A model generated the notes under the pieces. That model searched no databases and was not told the origin of the DNA. It worked only from the letters and a program-made list of their open reading frames with translations. A stretch of 53,405 nt of DNA from Planctomycetaceae bacterium (GTDB lineage Bacteria; Planctomycetota; Planctomycetia; Planctomycetales; Planctomycetaceae), in assembly GCA_018699955.1 (NCBI GenBank), contig JABISG010000142.1:1-53405 (forward strand). The letters are read 5' to 3'. Shown here in pieces: positions 8,538 to 16,727 of the stretch; position 1 is the stretch's first letter, and each line of letters starts with the position of its first letter. The position numbers and the translations under genes were made by a program.

Positions 8538-9992
8538 CTACGGGCGACGGCGTAGTTCCGGGATGAAAACGAAAAAATCTTCCTGCGTTTGCACGACACG
8601 CACCTTGATGGCCCCCTCTTGATAGGGTTGTACAACAACAACCTTGCGTGATGTGGCTCCTTCATGGAAGTAGACTTCATCTCCTACGGCTACGCTTCCG
8701 AGTCGCCCAACCGGAGTCAGTCCCGAGACGTCTGTCGGATTGTATCGCTTGGCGATATACGGCTTGGTCCCCTCAGCAGGCGGCACGCGCAACAAGCTCG
8801 TCGATACGATGAACCGCTTATCTTCCCCAACCCACTTGATGACAGACCGCGCTCTCATCGAGTGGATCAACTCCACTTCGAACCATCGTCCGGCATGACT
8901 GGAAAGCAGGATGCTTCCCACAGCCGGCGGGTCTTGGGGGTCCACGGGAGAACCCGGACCGAATGTTGGCGGTGGCACAATCGCCGAAGCGAGGGGATTG
9001 GCACTCCGGATGTCGGTGAGTAATTCCTGCTGAGACGCGTCAACATCGGAGCGGACTTTCAATTTCCCACCGACATACACCTCGATAATTGTCGCGCGGA
9101 TAGCGCGTCGACTTACCCTATCTCTCATCGCCACCTGACCACCCTTGAAGTATCGGCCGATACTCTCAGTCGGCGTGAGGCCGCTGGCATCGAGGGGCGT
9201 CGATGGACCAGGGTTGTCGCCCGGGTTTGTTGAGCCGTTTCTGGGCGAGATTGTTCCTCTCTCGACCACATTGCGAACGGTTTCATCCAGAGTCGGTGTG
9301 CCATCGGTAACCGGTGTTGGATCGGTCGATACAACGTTCTCACCGGCACCGACATCGCCGTCCGCCGCGCGGTAGGCCGCGAGCAATTCCACAATCTTGG
9401 GATAGGCGGCCTTTTCCAGCGGCCCCATTTCGATACGCTCTGCCCCGCCGGCGTGGTTGATGAACATCGTCGCTTTGACTTTGGTTCCGCGCCGCCCGGC
9501 GACTTCCTCTTCCTGTTTATCAAGCCCGGTAATCGAGGAGAACAGAATCTCCTTCTCGCTGGCTGAAAACCACAGCACCGAGACTTGCATCGTCACTCGA
9601 TCCTGGGAGACGGTGATGTGCTGCATCAGCGAACTGGGGACTCCCAACACCAGAACCAACATCCCCCCGAAAGACAACCCGGCTCCGAAGCCGATGCCCG
9701 CGATCTTTTTTCCCGGAGACGTGGAAGCGGCCGGCTTGCGTCGTTTGCGGCGATCACTCGTTCGTCGTTTCTTCTTAGGCTTAACGCCTTTGAGACTCTC
9801 CCACAGGATGCCAACGCCGAACACGAGCAACGCGCCGGCAATTCCCAGCAGCAACAGTGTCTTGAGGATCGTGTTCTTGTAGACGAACGTGTCTCCCTGC
9901 TGCGATTCGCTCGCCATGCAGCCGGACAACCCCAACAGCAACAGGGCGCAACAGCCGGGGGTCCAGTATCTGCGTATCGCCTTTGTAAGCAC
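8538..9992 (-). CDS. Uncharacterised membrane-anchored lipoprotein-like protein
   Basis: I do not recognise the family. The protein has 484 residues. It begins with GTG, supported by GGGAG about seven bases upstream. The N-terminus is a lipoprotein-type signal (LLLLGLSGC, lipobox Cys near 25), followed by a transmembrane helix (about 44-64), a very basic Lys/Arg cluster (KKKRRTSDRRKRRK), and a second helix (about 98-120). A small beta domain follows (to about 200), then a Pro/Thr/Asp-rich linker (about 205-255), then two or three SH3-like or Tudor-like beta segments with the recurring theme of a property that sets or responds to a surface (KLKVRSD, GRWFEVEL, GDEVYFHEG). Tail-to-tail with the alcohol dehydrogenase. 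It probably acts in the cell envelope; the function is unknown. Confidence 0.7.
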   Translation of the reverse strand: MLTKAIRRYWTPGCCALLLLGLSGCMASESQQGDTFVYKNTILKTLLLLGIAGALLVFGVGILWESLKGVKPKKKRRTSDRRKRRKPAASTSPGKKIAGIGFGAGLSFGGMLVLVLGVPSSLMQHITVSQDRVTMQVSVLWFSASEKEILFSSITGLDKQEEEVAGRRGTKVKATMFINHAGGAERIEMGPLEKAAYPKIVELLAAYRAADGDVGAGENVVSTDPTPVTDGTPTLDETVRNVVERGTISPRNGSTNPGDNPGPSTPLDASGLTPTESIGRYFKGGQVAMRDRVSRRAIRATIIEVYVGGKLKVRSDVDASQQELLTDIRSANPLASAIVPPPTFGPGSPVDPQDPPAVGSILLSSHAGRWFEVELIHSMRARSVIKWVGEDKRFIVSTSLLRVPPAEGTKPYIAKRYNPTDVSGLTPVGRLGSVAVGDEVYFHEGATSRKVVVVQPYQEGAIKVRVVQTQEDFFVFIPELRRRP

Positions 9993-10123
9993 AATCTTCT
10001 CCCAGACTGGTTGCCCAAGTAATCGTCAGCGCAGAGCCCCGCTGTGAGTGGCTGAGTGTACCGCAAATCAGACCGATGAAACAACGAGTTGAGACAAAAT
10101 CATGCACGACAGTGGCAGGCAGC

Positions 10124-10483
10124 CTACTTCACGTCGAATGCGTGTTCGCGGCCGACTTCATGCCCGCAGTACAGACACTTCTCGTGCCGCCGATGCAGGT
10201 GCCGATTGCATTGCGGGCATTGACGCTGGCTTCTGCCCATTTTCCCATCCAGAGTTCCGTCGCGCAGATCGATTTCCATGACCTTCTCTTCGATTTCCTG
10301 CCCGGTGAGATCCGTTTTTTCGCTGACGAGCTCCCACATCGCCTGACATAAAAGAGACAGGCGATCGATGTTGCCCTGCATTACTCGAATTTGATCCCCG
10401 ACGCTGGCTGCCTTTGCCTCTGCCCTGGCGCCGGCCGCTCGGGCACCGGTGTCGGGACGGCTCATGGACCAATGCAGAGACAT
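10124..10483 (-). CDS. Small zinc-ribbon protein of unknown function
   Basis: 119 residues with an excellent ribosome-binding site (AGGAGG, about seven bases upstream). An Ala-rich start and an amphipathic helical region (about 25-85, with LSLLCQAMWELV) are followed by a C-terminal treble-type zinc ribbon CPQC-x13-CLYCGHE (CxxC pairs near 89 and 106). Such ribbons often bind metal structurally or mediate protein contacts. It lies in a minus-strand run of small envelope genes and is followed by the lipoprotein-like gene. I do not recognise a named family. Confidence 0.7.
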   Translation of the reverse strand: MSLHWSMSRPDTGARAAGARAEAKAASVGDQIRVMQGNIDRLSLLCQAMWELVSEKTDLTGQEIEEKVMEIDLRDGTLDGKMGRSQRQCPQCNRHLHRRHEKCLYCGHEVGREHAFDVK

Positions 10484-10517
10484 CGTACCCTCCTTCTTGC
10501 AGTCGGATGGAACAGAC

Positions 10518-10579
10518 GGACGCGACTGGCGTTTCGCAGATTCGCACCGCGATGCACTGGCGACACTCCAGCGGCATCC
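10518..10579. repeat. 62-bp nested palindromic repeat, copy 2 (degenerate)
   Basis: The right arm (gcactggcgacactccagcg, with two or three changes) and a decayed left arm (ggacgcgactggcgtttcgc) keep the length and order of the other copies. It fills the gap between two minus-strand genes, just upstream of the zinc-ribbon gene's Shine-Dalgarno. Confidence 0.75.
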
Positions 10580-10615
10580 AAATCTTCAGACACAATTTGA
10601 AGCGACACCAAGTGG

Positions 10616-10816
10616 CTACAGCCAGCGCGATAACAGTAACAGGATGACGAGTACGATGGCCATGAAGACGACGATTGTTACAAAGAGTCGCCCGGCGCGT
10701 TGCAGAATTCGCTCGGTCAGTTCATAGCGGCTGGCGCTATAGACCAGACTGATCACCGCCGCTAACGGGAACAGATACCAGAGTACGTTGACCTGAACAG
10801 CCAGCAGTGGAAACAT
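10616..10816 (-). CDS. Small two-helix membrane protein
   Basis: 66 residues with two hydrophobic helices (about 4-26 and 45-64) joined by a short polar loop with a basic/acidic mix (SRYELTERILQRAGR). It starts with ATG 30 bases downstream of the stop of the TM2-like gene, so it is likely in the same transcript. There is only a weak purine-rich ribosome-binding site. No known family is recognised. Support comes from membrane topology and operon placement. Confidence 0.55.
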   Translation of the reverse strand: MFPLLAVQVNVLWYLFPLAAVISLVYSASRYELTERILQRAGRLFVTIVVFMAIVLVILLLLSRWL

Positions 10817-10845
10817 CGTCGAGTCTCTTTCGGCGGGTTCTATTT

Positions 10846-11742
10846 TCAGACGACCGGTTCTTCGGCAGCGGCTGCTTTATCAGCCGGCGGCGCGACTTCA
10901 TCCGACTGAGTTGCGGCAGCGGCTTCGCCGGGCGAGTCCTTCTTCGCCTCGTCGGTCGATTCCTCTTCGTCACCGTACCCGTAAGCGGGACCTTCGAATG
11001 CGTCCCAGACGGCAAGAATATTCAGCAGTCCTGCGATCCAGGTGAAGATCTTGGCCAGTTCAAAAAACTTGCCCAATTCGCCGCTCAATTCCCCTTGATC
11101 ATCGCTTTGCAGGGGAGCGGCAAAATGATTCACAAAACTCCGCGGAATGACACCCCGAATCCAGCCGTCCCGGTTTCCATCGGCATCAACAACATCAGAC
11201 TGGATTCCACGCCCTGCACCAGGTCCCACTTTGAGGCCGATATCAATCTGGTACGCCAGATTCAATTCGAGAGGTTGAGTCTGACCGTCTTCAGAGACGG
11301 ATTTCCCGGTGAACTTGCCACGGACTTCCTGCCCGAAATCGCCAGCATGCTCTGCTAACTCGATCCGGCCGACAATTTCATCCACTTCGTCTTCTGATTT
11401 GACGAGGACGCCGTGGAATTCCGCAGACAATGGCAATTCAGATTCTGCGTCAACCTCGTGCTGCTTCGCGTAACGCTTCGCCTGCACGTAGGCTGGAATT
11501 GCGAACATGCCGACACCGGCCTGCGCGAAGAAGGCGATGTTTCGGTTGCCCGCATCCATCCGGTAATACACGGCCTTCCATTGCGACATATACAGCCCGG
11601 CCAGATACGTGCCGAGAATGCAGACCAGGTACAACGTCCCCTTGAACATCCGCCCCTGATAAAGATGTCCCGCGCCGGGTACCAGATAGGCCAGAACCGC
11701 GGCGAGATACTGATTCTTGATTGGAATCCTGGGGTCGGCCAT
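10846..11742 (-). CDS. TM2-like planctomycete membrane protein (DUF6677-type)
   Basis: 298 residues. The N-terminus (NQYLAAVLAYLVPGAGHLYQ, residues 9-28) is the TM2-like opening: hydrophobic helix, PGAGHLYQGR turn, then a second helix (GTLYLVCILGTYLAGLYM). Two more hydrophobic stretches follow (about 70-85 and about 230-245). Between them is a soluble region (about 95-220). The C-terminal 60 residues are low-complexity Ala/Glu/Asp-rich. From memory this resembles a planctomycete-restricted domain of unknown function (DUF6677), which I cannot verify here. It heads a minus-strand run with the small two-helix protein, the zinc-ribbon protein and the lipoprotein-like protein, suggesting a joint envelope role. 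Confidence 0.7.
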   Translation of the reverse strand: MADPRIPIKNQYLAAVLAYLVPGAGHLYQGRMFKGTLYLVCILGTYLAGLYMSQWKAVYYRMDAGNRNIAFFAQAGVGMFAIPAYVQAKRYAKQHEVDAESELPLSAEFHGVLVKSEDEVDEIVGRIELAEHAGDFGQEVRGKFTGKSVSEDGQTQPLELNLAYQIDIGLKVGPGAGRGIQSDVVDADGNRDGWIRGVIPRSFVNHFAAPLQSDDQGELSGELGKFFELAKIFTWIAGLLNILAVWDAFEGPAYGYGDEEESTDEAKKDSPGEAAAATQSDEVAPPADKAAAAEEPVV

Positions 11743-11935
11743 TTTGCCCTGTAGACTGGAGGGTTTCGAAGCGCTGCGTACCTTCGGTCATTCGCAACGT
11801 GAAGCGAAATATTGGCCGCAATCGGCGACCGCAGGCCCGATTCATGGAATTGATTGATCGATCCGAACCATTGTAGGAATTGGGATCATCCAAGGCCAGT
11901 CCAGCTGAAACAAGCGGGGAAAGGTGGATTACGAA

Positions 11936-11965
11936 CTCGTTCCCACGGTCCTCCGTGGGAACGAG
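11936..11965. repeat. 30-bp perfect palindrome (cgttcccacgg family)
   Basis: Thirteen-base arms ctcgttcccacgg / ccgtgggaacgag with a four-base loop. A near-identical copy is at 16660-16689. It sits in the 312-base gap between the TM2-like gene and the DUF3500-like gene; apart from this and the terminator I see nothing else in the gap. Confidence 0.8.
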
Positions 11966-11974
11966 GGTCAACAC

Positions 11975-12011
11975 AAAAAAAGCCCGGCTTGTGCAAAGCG
12001 ACAAGCCGGGC
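11975..12011 (-). terminator. Rho-independent terminator of the DUF3500-like gene
   Basis: Reading the minus strand, an 11-bp perfect stem (gcccggcttgt / acaagccgggc) with an eight-base loop is followed by seven T. It lies 43 bases beyond the stop codon of the minus-strand gene at 12054. Confidence 0.88.
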
Positions 12012-12053
12012 GAATTGACGTTTCGTTCTTTCAGTACGCAAACACTGTTCGCG

Positions 12054-13052
12054 TTATGTGTCCTGCTTCAGGCCGATGTTGACGTACGTGTGCACGTGGG
12101 GCGCTCCGCGGAAGTGCCAGACGAAACTCGGACCTTCCAATCGCCAGATGTCCCAGGTCTTGTCGCCCTTGATGTCGCCCTGCTGATAGAAGGCCATGTG
12201 CAATTTGTCGAGTCCGCCGCCCTGTTTCAGAATCGCAAGGGCCTCGTCCACATCTTCCGTCCGATACGGAGCGAGGATGACCTTGATCGACTGTTCGACC
12301 AATTCTTTCTGATCGGATGACATTTCGCCGACGGCGATGCCCGGGAACCTCGACTTCTGACCCTGCAGGGGAACACGCCCTTCCGGGGGAGCCTTGGGCA
12401 TCAGCGCACTTTCACGCTGCTTGGTATCGAGTGCGGAGTAGACCGTGTTCGCTTGCTTCGTCTGGTAGTGGAACAGGTTCTTCTCAGGATTGGCTTGACC
12501 GTGTCCATAGACAATCGGGCCACCGAACGCCATGTTCTTGACACTGTCGCCGTCGGCTCGCAATGTGAGATGACGGCCGGTCAAAACCAATTCGAAGTTT
12601 CCGTCTCCGGGTGTTCCAAACACGGCAACGGCGTAGCTTCCAAATCCGCCGCGGGCGTCTTGCTTCATCTGCAGCTTGAAACGCTCGTAACCATCTTCGC
12701 TGGAAACGTCCTTAACGACCTGATCGATCAACTTCCGCTGAGCTTCTTCGTAGAAGCTGCTGCCGATTCTCTGATCGACGATATGCCAGTTGGGGTTTAA
12801 CTTGCTGCGATTCGGGTGATCGAAACCAAAGCAGACCGCCTTTTTCTGATTGGCACTCAACGATTCGTAAAACTTCTTGACGGTGGTTTCCGCCTTGCTC
12901 TTCGACGTCGGCGCGGCCTGGACGGTTCCGGGAGATACAAACAATGGAATGGCACCGGCGGCGACCGCCGCTCCACCAACGGCTTTGACGAAATCGCGTC
13001 GGGAAAAACTGTCGTTACAATCCGCGCAATCAACTCGCGTTGATTCAGTCAT
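12054..13052 (-). CDS. Tat-exported DUF3500-like protein
   Basis: 332 residues from the ATG at 13052 (GGAG about ten bases upstream). The N-terminus carries a twin-arginine signal (SRRDFVKAVGGAAVAAGAIP). The mature part contains SLSANQKKAVCFGFDHPNRS near residue 65, GRHLTLRADGDSV, and a C-terminal segment with GPSFVWHFRGAPHVHTYV. These alternating blocks (reaction to 'Q(K/R)', a Phe-Asp turn, a His-rich end) resemble DUF3500 proteins, which are exported and of unknown activity; the His-rich end may bind a metal. It has its own terminator and is divergent from the cytochrome c/DUF1549 gene, with a repeat-bearing 400-base gap between. The family name is from memory. Confidence 0.72.
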   Translation of the reverse strand: MTESTRVDCADCNDSFSRRDFVKAVGGAAVAAGAIPLFVSPGTVQAAPTSKSKAETTVKKFYESLSANQKKAVCFGFDHPNRSKLNPNWHIVDQRIGSSFYEEAQRKLIDQVVKDVSSEDGYERFKLQMKQDARGGFGSYAVAVFGTPGDGNFELVLTGRHLTLRADGDSVKNMAFGGPIVYGHGQANPEKNLFHYQTKQANTVYSALDTKQRESALMPKAPPEGRVPLQGQKSRFPGIAVGEMSSDQKELVEQSIKVILAPYRTEDVDEALAILKQGGGLDKLHMAFYQQGDIKGDKTWDIWRLEGPSFVWHFRGAPHVHTYVNIGLKQDT

Positions 13053-13183
13053 GATCGAGAACTCCGTTGAGAAAGGTGAGGCGGTGAAGGGTGCAAACAT
13101 CAATTATCCTACATGCATAGCCTGCAAATCGCAACAAATGTGTGACCAACGCAACTTCGTCCCCTCCCGAAAAGAACTCGCGA

Positions 13184-13271
13184 ACCAGCCCGCCGCGCAA
13201 GCAACGGTTTCAACGACGAATGCGTTGGCCGCGAATGTGATCGAAAACCCTTGCTCGCGCGGCGGGCTGGT
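13184..13271. repeat. 88-bp imperfect inverted-repeat element (MITE-like)
   Basis: Arms of about 28 bases (accagcccgccgcgcaagca and, at the right, ttgctcgcgcggcgggctgg) are inverted and differ at about three positions, around a core of roughly 32 bases. No ORF lies inside. It occupies the centre of the 400-base gap between the divergent DUF3500-like and cytochrome c genes; outside it the gap shows only promoter-length sequence. Similar GC-rich palindromes are common in planctomycete genomes. Confidence 0.65.
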
Positions 13272-13453
13272 ATTCGTAAGATCAACATGATCTTGCGACA
13301 TTTCGAGTTCACATCAGTCGCCTTTGCACGACCTGATACGTTTGCGTTATACTGTTATCAACGGGATGAGACGCTGATGCGTTCGTCGCGTTCCAGCCTT
13401 CGCCAACTCCCACGGCAATTTACGGTACGCAGAATTCTCACCAGGACGATTTC

Positions 13454-16414
13454 ATGCGAGTGATCCGACCGGCCTTCGTGGTTATTTTCTGGCTTGCATC
13501 CGTGCTGACTGCAACCGCGCAGGCTGCCGATCAACCAGCGAAATCGCCGATCTTTGAAACCGACATCCTGCCGATCTTCAAAGCGAAGTGCGCGAGCTGT
13601 CATAACCCCCGCGCGAAGAAAGCCGAGTTGGATCTAACGACGCTCGATGCCGTCGCGAAAGGCGGCGAGTCGGGCGAACTCATTGTCGGCGGCAAACCCG
13701 ACGACAGTCTGCTGTACGAGATGATCCACGAAGGCCTGATGCCGCCGGAAGATTTCAAGAAGCCGCTCACCAAAGCGGAGATCGAAACGATCAGTCGCTG
13801 GATTCAAGCCGGCGCGAAGTCGAAGAACGGCGACGCGTTATCGAAAGCCGATCTGGTGACGCAACACGACATTATCCCGCTGATGAATTTGCGGTGTACG
13901 GTCTGCCACGGATTGCGAAAGCAGGAAGCGGGATTGGATTTGCGATCCAAGTCGTCGATGCTCAAGGGAGGGAAATCGGGTCCGGCCATCGTACTGGGCA
14001 AACCTGAAGAGAGTCTCATTCTGAAACGCCTTCACGCGGCAGAAATGCCTCCACGGAAATTGCTGGTGCGGTTTGGAATTCGGCCGATGAACTCGGCCGA
14101 AATTGCCATGCTGTCAAAGTGGATTGCAGCGGACGGCCCGGAGGTCGAAATGCAACTTGATGTCGCCACGACTGCCCCCGATCCGTTGGTGACCGACGAG
14201 GACCGCAAATTCTGGGCGTTTCAGAAACCCAATCGACCAGCGGTTCCTCGCGTCAACCATCAGGCTCTCGTTCGCAATCCGCTCGATGCCTTTCTGTTAA
14301 AGACTCTGGAAGGACAGCAACTCTCCTATTCGCCGGAAGCAGATAAACTGACGCTGATTCGCAGAGTTGCTTTCGACCTGACCGGCTTGGCCCCCGATTG
14401 GAAAGATGTCGAAACGTTTCTCGCCGACGACTCACCCAAAGCGTACGAAAAAATGGTCGATCGGTATCTTGCATCGAAACGGTATGGCGAACGGTGGGGA
14501 CAGTACTGGCTCGACTTGGCCGGCTATGCCGACTCGGAAGGCAAACGCAGCGCCGATCCCATTCGCCCGCATGCTTGGCGGTATCGAGATTACGTCATTC
14601 GCGCTTTCAACGCCGACAAGCCGTACGACCGATTCCTGCTCGAACAAATTGCCGGTGACGAATTGGCCGACTACGAACATGCGGCCGAAGTCACCCCCCA
14701 AATGTACGACAACCTGGTCGCAACCGCATTTCTGCGGATGGCACCCGATGGCACCGGTTCGGACATCGTCGATACGGCGGTCGAGCGAATGGAAGTCATC
14801 GCCGACGAATTGAATATTTTCACAGCAGGCATCCTTGGGCTGACGATGAAGTGTGCTCAATGCCATTCGCACAAGTACGATCCGATTCCGCAACGCGACT
14901 ACTATCGACTGATGGCCGTCTTCAAAGGTGCTTACGATGAACACGACTGGCTGAAACCCTCCTTCGTGCCGGGACAAACGGAAACCGCCAAAGCCGGCCG
15001 CGTGCTGGTACATGTCTTGGCCGATGAACTCACGAAGTGGCAAGCGGATAAACTCCAACATGAACAGCGCGTCACCGCTGCACAACAAAAACTGAAGCAG
15101 CCGCGAAAACTGCTGATCGAAAAACTCCGCAGCGAACGGATTGCGAAACTTCCTGCCGAAGTTCAGGAGAAAGTCAAGCAGTTACTCGGCACGCCGAAAC
15201 CGAAACGGAACGCAGAACAGAAGCAGCTTGCTGCGAAGTACGAGGCCAGTTTGAAATTCGATGACAAGAAGCTGAGCAAGGCTGATTCGGATTTCAAGAA
15301 GCTGGCGGCCGCGACCGCTAAGCAGGTCAAAGAACTAACGGCCAAAGCCCCCAAACAGCCGCAGATTCGGGCGTTATGGGACCGCGGCGTTCCCTCACCG
15401 ACGTACATTTATCGGCGTGGCGACGTGACCAACCCCGACCGTCTGGTTGGCCCGGGGGTTCCCGCGGTGTTGACGGACGGAAAGACGCCGTTTGACGTTC
15501 AGCCACCCTGGCCCGGTGCGAACAAGAGTGGACGGCGATTGGCGTTGGCACGCTGGTTGATCGAACCAAATCATCCGTTGACTTCCCGTGTGATGATCAA
15601 CCGCATCTGGAAGTTCCACTTTGGCCGAGGGATTGTGAAGTCGCTCGGCAACTTCGGTCACACCGGTAGTCGGCCCACGCAACCGGAACTGCTCGATTGG
15701 CTGTCCCGCGAATTCATCGACCGCGAGTGGAGCATCAAACAAATGCACCGACTGATGATGACCTCATCGGCATATCGTCAATCGTCGCAGATGACCGACA
15801 AACTCGCCGAACTCGATCCCGAAAACGCACTGTTGTCTCGCATGCCGCTGCGACGGATGGAGGCCGAAGTTGTCCGCGACAGTGTGCTATTGGTTGCCGG
15901 CCGGTTAGACGAAACCCGCTTCGGCCAACCCGATCCTGTCAGTGTTCGCCCCGATGGTTTGGTCACATCAACCGAAAGCAAACAGGGCTGGCGACGTTCG
16001 ATTTACGTTCAACATCGCCGCAAGGAAATGCCGACGATTCTGGAGAACTTCGATCTGCCACAGATGATCCCCAACTGTGTCGAACGTCCCAGTGCCACAG
16101 TCGCGTCGCAGGCGCTGCATTTATCGAACGACAGCATGATCCTCAAACTGTCCGGGCAATTTGCCGAACGAGTGCAGACCGAAGCGGGAACCGAACCGTA
16201 TCGGCAAATCGAACACGCCTACCAAATCGCGCTCAGTCGCCCGCCGACCGATGAAGAAAAGCAAGTCAGCCTGGAGACACTGGCAGCGCTCACCAAACGC
16301 TGGAAAGCCGAACTGGGTGGTGAAGCGGACAAAGACAACGAAGCAGAGAAGCGCGCGTTGGTGAATTTGTGTCACACACTGATTAATTCGGCCGCATTTT
16401 TGTACGTGGATTAG
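13454..16414 (+). CDS. Secreted planctomycete cytochrome c / DUF1549 / DUF1553 protein
   Basis: 986 residues with a signal peptide (MRVIRPAFVVIFWLASVLTA). Two PSCyt1-type heme c regions follow, with CASCH (Cys46, Cys49, His50) and CTVCH (Cys148, Cys151, His152). The DUF1549 region (about 270-480) contains RIVAFDLTGL-like RRVAFDLTGLAP, GERWGQYWLDLAGYADSEG and a third motif, CAQCHSHKYDP (Cys467-His471). A charged coiled-coil insert (about 520-640) leads to DUF1553 (about 670-970), with RLALARWLIEPNHPL, RVMINRIWKFHFGRG, NFGHTGSRPTQPELLDWL and FDLPQMIPNC. Such proteins are paralogous and abundant in Planctomycetes and are nearly always paired with a DUF1501 protein, as here; they are thought to act in the periplasm, possibly on polysaccharides, but no activity is proven. 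AGGA lies before the start. Confidence 0.93.
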   Translation: MRVIRPAFVVIFWLASVLTATAQAADQPAKSPIFETDILPIFKAKCASCHNPRAKKAELDLTTLDAVAKGGESGELIVGGKPDDSLLYEMIHEGLMPPEDFKKPLTKAEIETISRWIQAGAKSKNGDALSKADLVTQHDIIPLMNLRCTVCHGLRKQEAGLDLRSKSSMLKGGKSGPAIVLGKPEESLILKRLHAAEMPPRKLLVRFGIRPMNSAEIAMLSKWIAADGPEVEMQLDVATTAPDPLVTDEDRKFWAFQKPNRPAVPRVNHQALVRNPLDAFLLKTLEGQQLSYSPEADKLTLIRRVAFDLTGLAPDWKDVETFLADDSPKAYEKMVDRYLASKRYGERWGQYWLDLAGYADSEGKRSADPIRPHAWRYRDYVIRAFNADKPYDRFLLEQIAGDELADYEHAAEVTPQMYDNLVATAFLRMAPDGTGSDIVDTAVERMEVIADELNIFTAGILGLTMKCAQCHSHKYDPIPQRDYYRLMAVFKGAYDEHDWLKPSFVPGQTETAKAGRVLVHVLADELTKWQADKLQHEQRVTAAQQKLKQPRKLLIEKLRSERIAKLPAEVQEKVKQLLGTPKPKRNAEQKQLAAKYEASLKFDDKKLSKADSDFKKLAAATAKQVKELTAKAPKQPQIRALWDRGVPSPTYIYRRGDVTNPDRLVGPGVPAVLTDGKTPFDVQPPWPGANKSGRRLALARWLIEPNHPLTSRVMINRIWKFHFGRGIVKSLGNFGHTGSRPTQPELLDWLSREFIDREWSIKQMHRLMMTSSAYRQSSQMTDKLAELDPENALLSRMPLRRMEAEVVRDSVLLVAGRLDETRFGQPDPVSVRPDGLVTSTESKQGWRRSIYVQHRRKEMPTILENFDLPQMIPNCVERPSATVASQALHLSNDSMILKLSGQFAERVQTEAGTEPYRQIEHAYQIALSRPPTDEEKQVSLETLAALTKRWKAELGGEADKDNEAEKRALVNLCHTLINSAAFLYVD

Positions 16415-16466
16415 TGATTGACGAGTGAGGTGGCTTGGCTCCCACAACGAGTGTGCGAACGAGAGA

Positions 16467-16658
16467 ATGGTTGGACAGATGATCGAACGCGTCGTTACCA
16501 GAAAGTCATTGCGCGACAACACCGACATACAGGACGACCTCAAATACTGGTTGAGCAGACCGCCTTCCGAACGGATCGAAGCGGTCAATTCTTTGTGGAT
16601 GCAAGTGCATGGAAACGTACGACGACTTCAAAGAGTTGTTCGAGTGTTTAAGCGATAA
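16467..16658 (+). CDS. Orphan antitoxin-like small protein (nucleotidyltransferase-partner family)
   Basis: 63 residues from ATG 16467 (ATG 16479 is an alternative). The sequence RVVTRKSLRD..DDLKYWLSRPPSERIEAV..VRRLQRVVRVFKR matches, from memory, a widespread family of short proteins encoded directly before a DUF6036/AbiEii-type nucleotidyltransferase, a presumed toxin-antitoxin or defence-type pair. Here no nucleotidyltransferase follows: two bases after the stop comes a 30-bp palindrome, then the DUF1501 gene. An overlapping frame starting at 16609 reads METYDDFKELFECLSDN before the palindrome, reminiscent of a nucleotidyltransferase start, but this may be a shadow of the conserved small protein. 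The gene lies between the cytochrome c/DUF1549 and DUF1501 genes that normally adjoin, so it looks inserted. Confidence 0.6.
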   Translation: MVGQMIERVVTRKSLRDNTDIQDDLKYWLSRPPSERIEAVNSLWMQVHGNVRRLQRVVRVFKR

Positions 16659-16659
16659 T

Positions 16660-16689
16660 ACCGTTCCTACGGTCGTCCGTGGGAACGAG
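16660..16689. repeat. 30-bp palindrome (cgttcccacgg family), second copy
   Basis: Arms ccgttcctacgg and ccgtgggaacgag, one mismatch, four-base loop; otherwise the same as 11936-11965. It begins right after the stop of the antitoxin-like gene. Confidence 0.8.
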
Positions 16690-16727
16690 AGAATCAATGA
16701 GACGAAGAGAATAACGCGAGCAAACAC

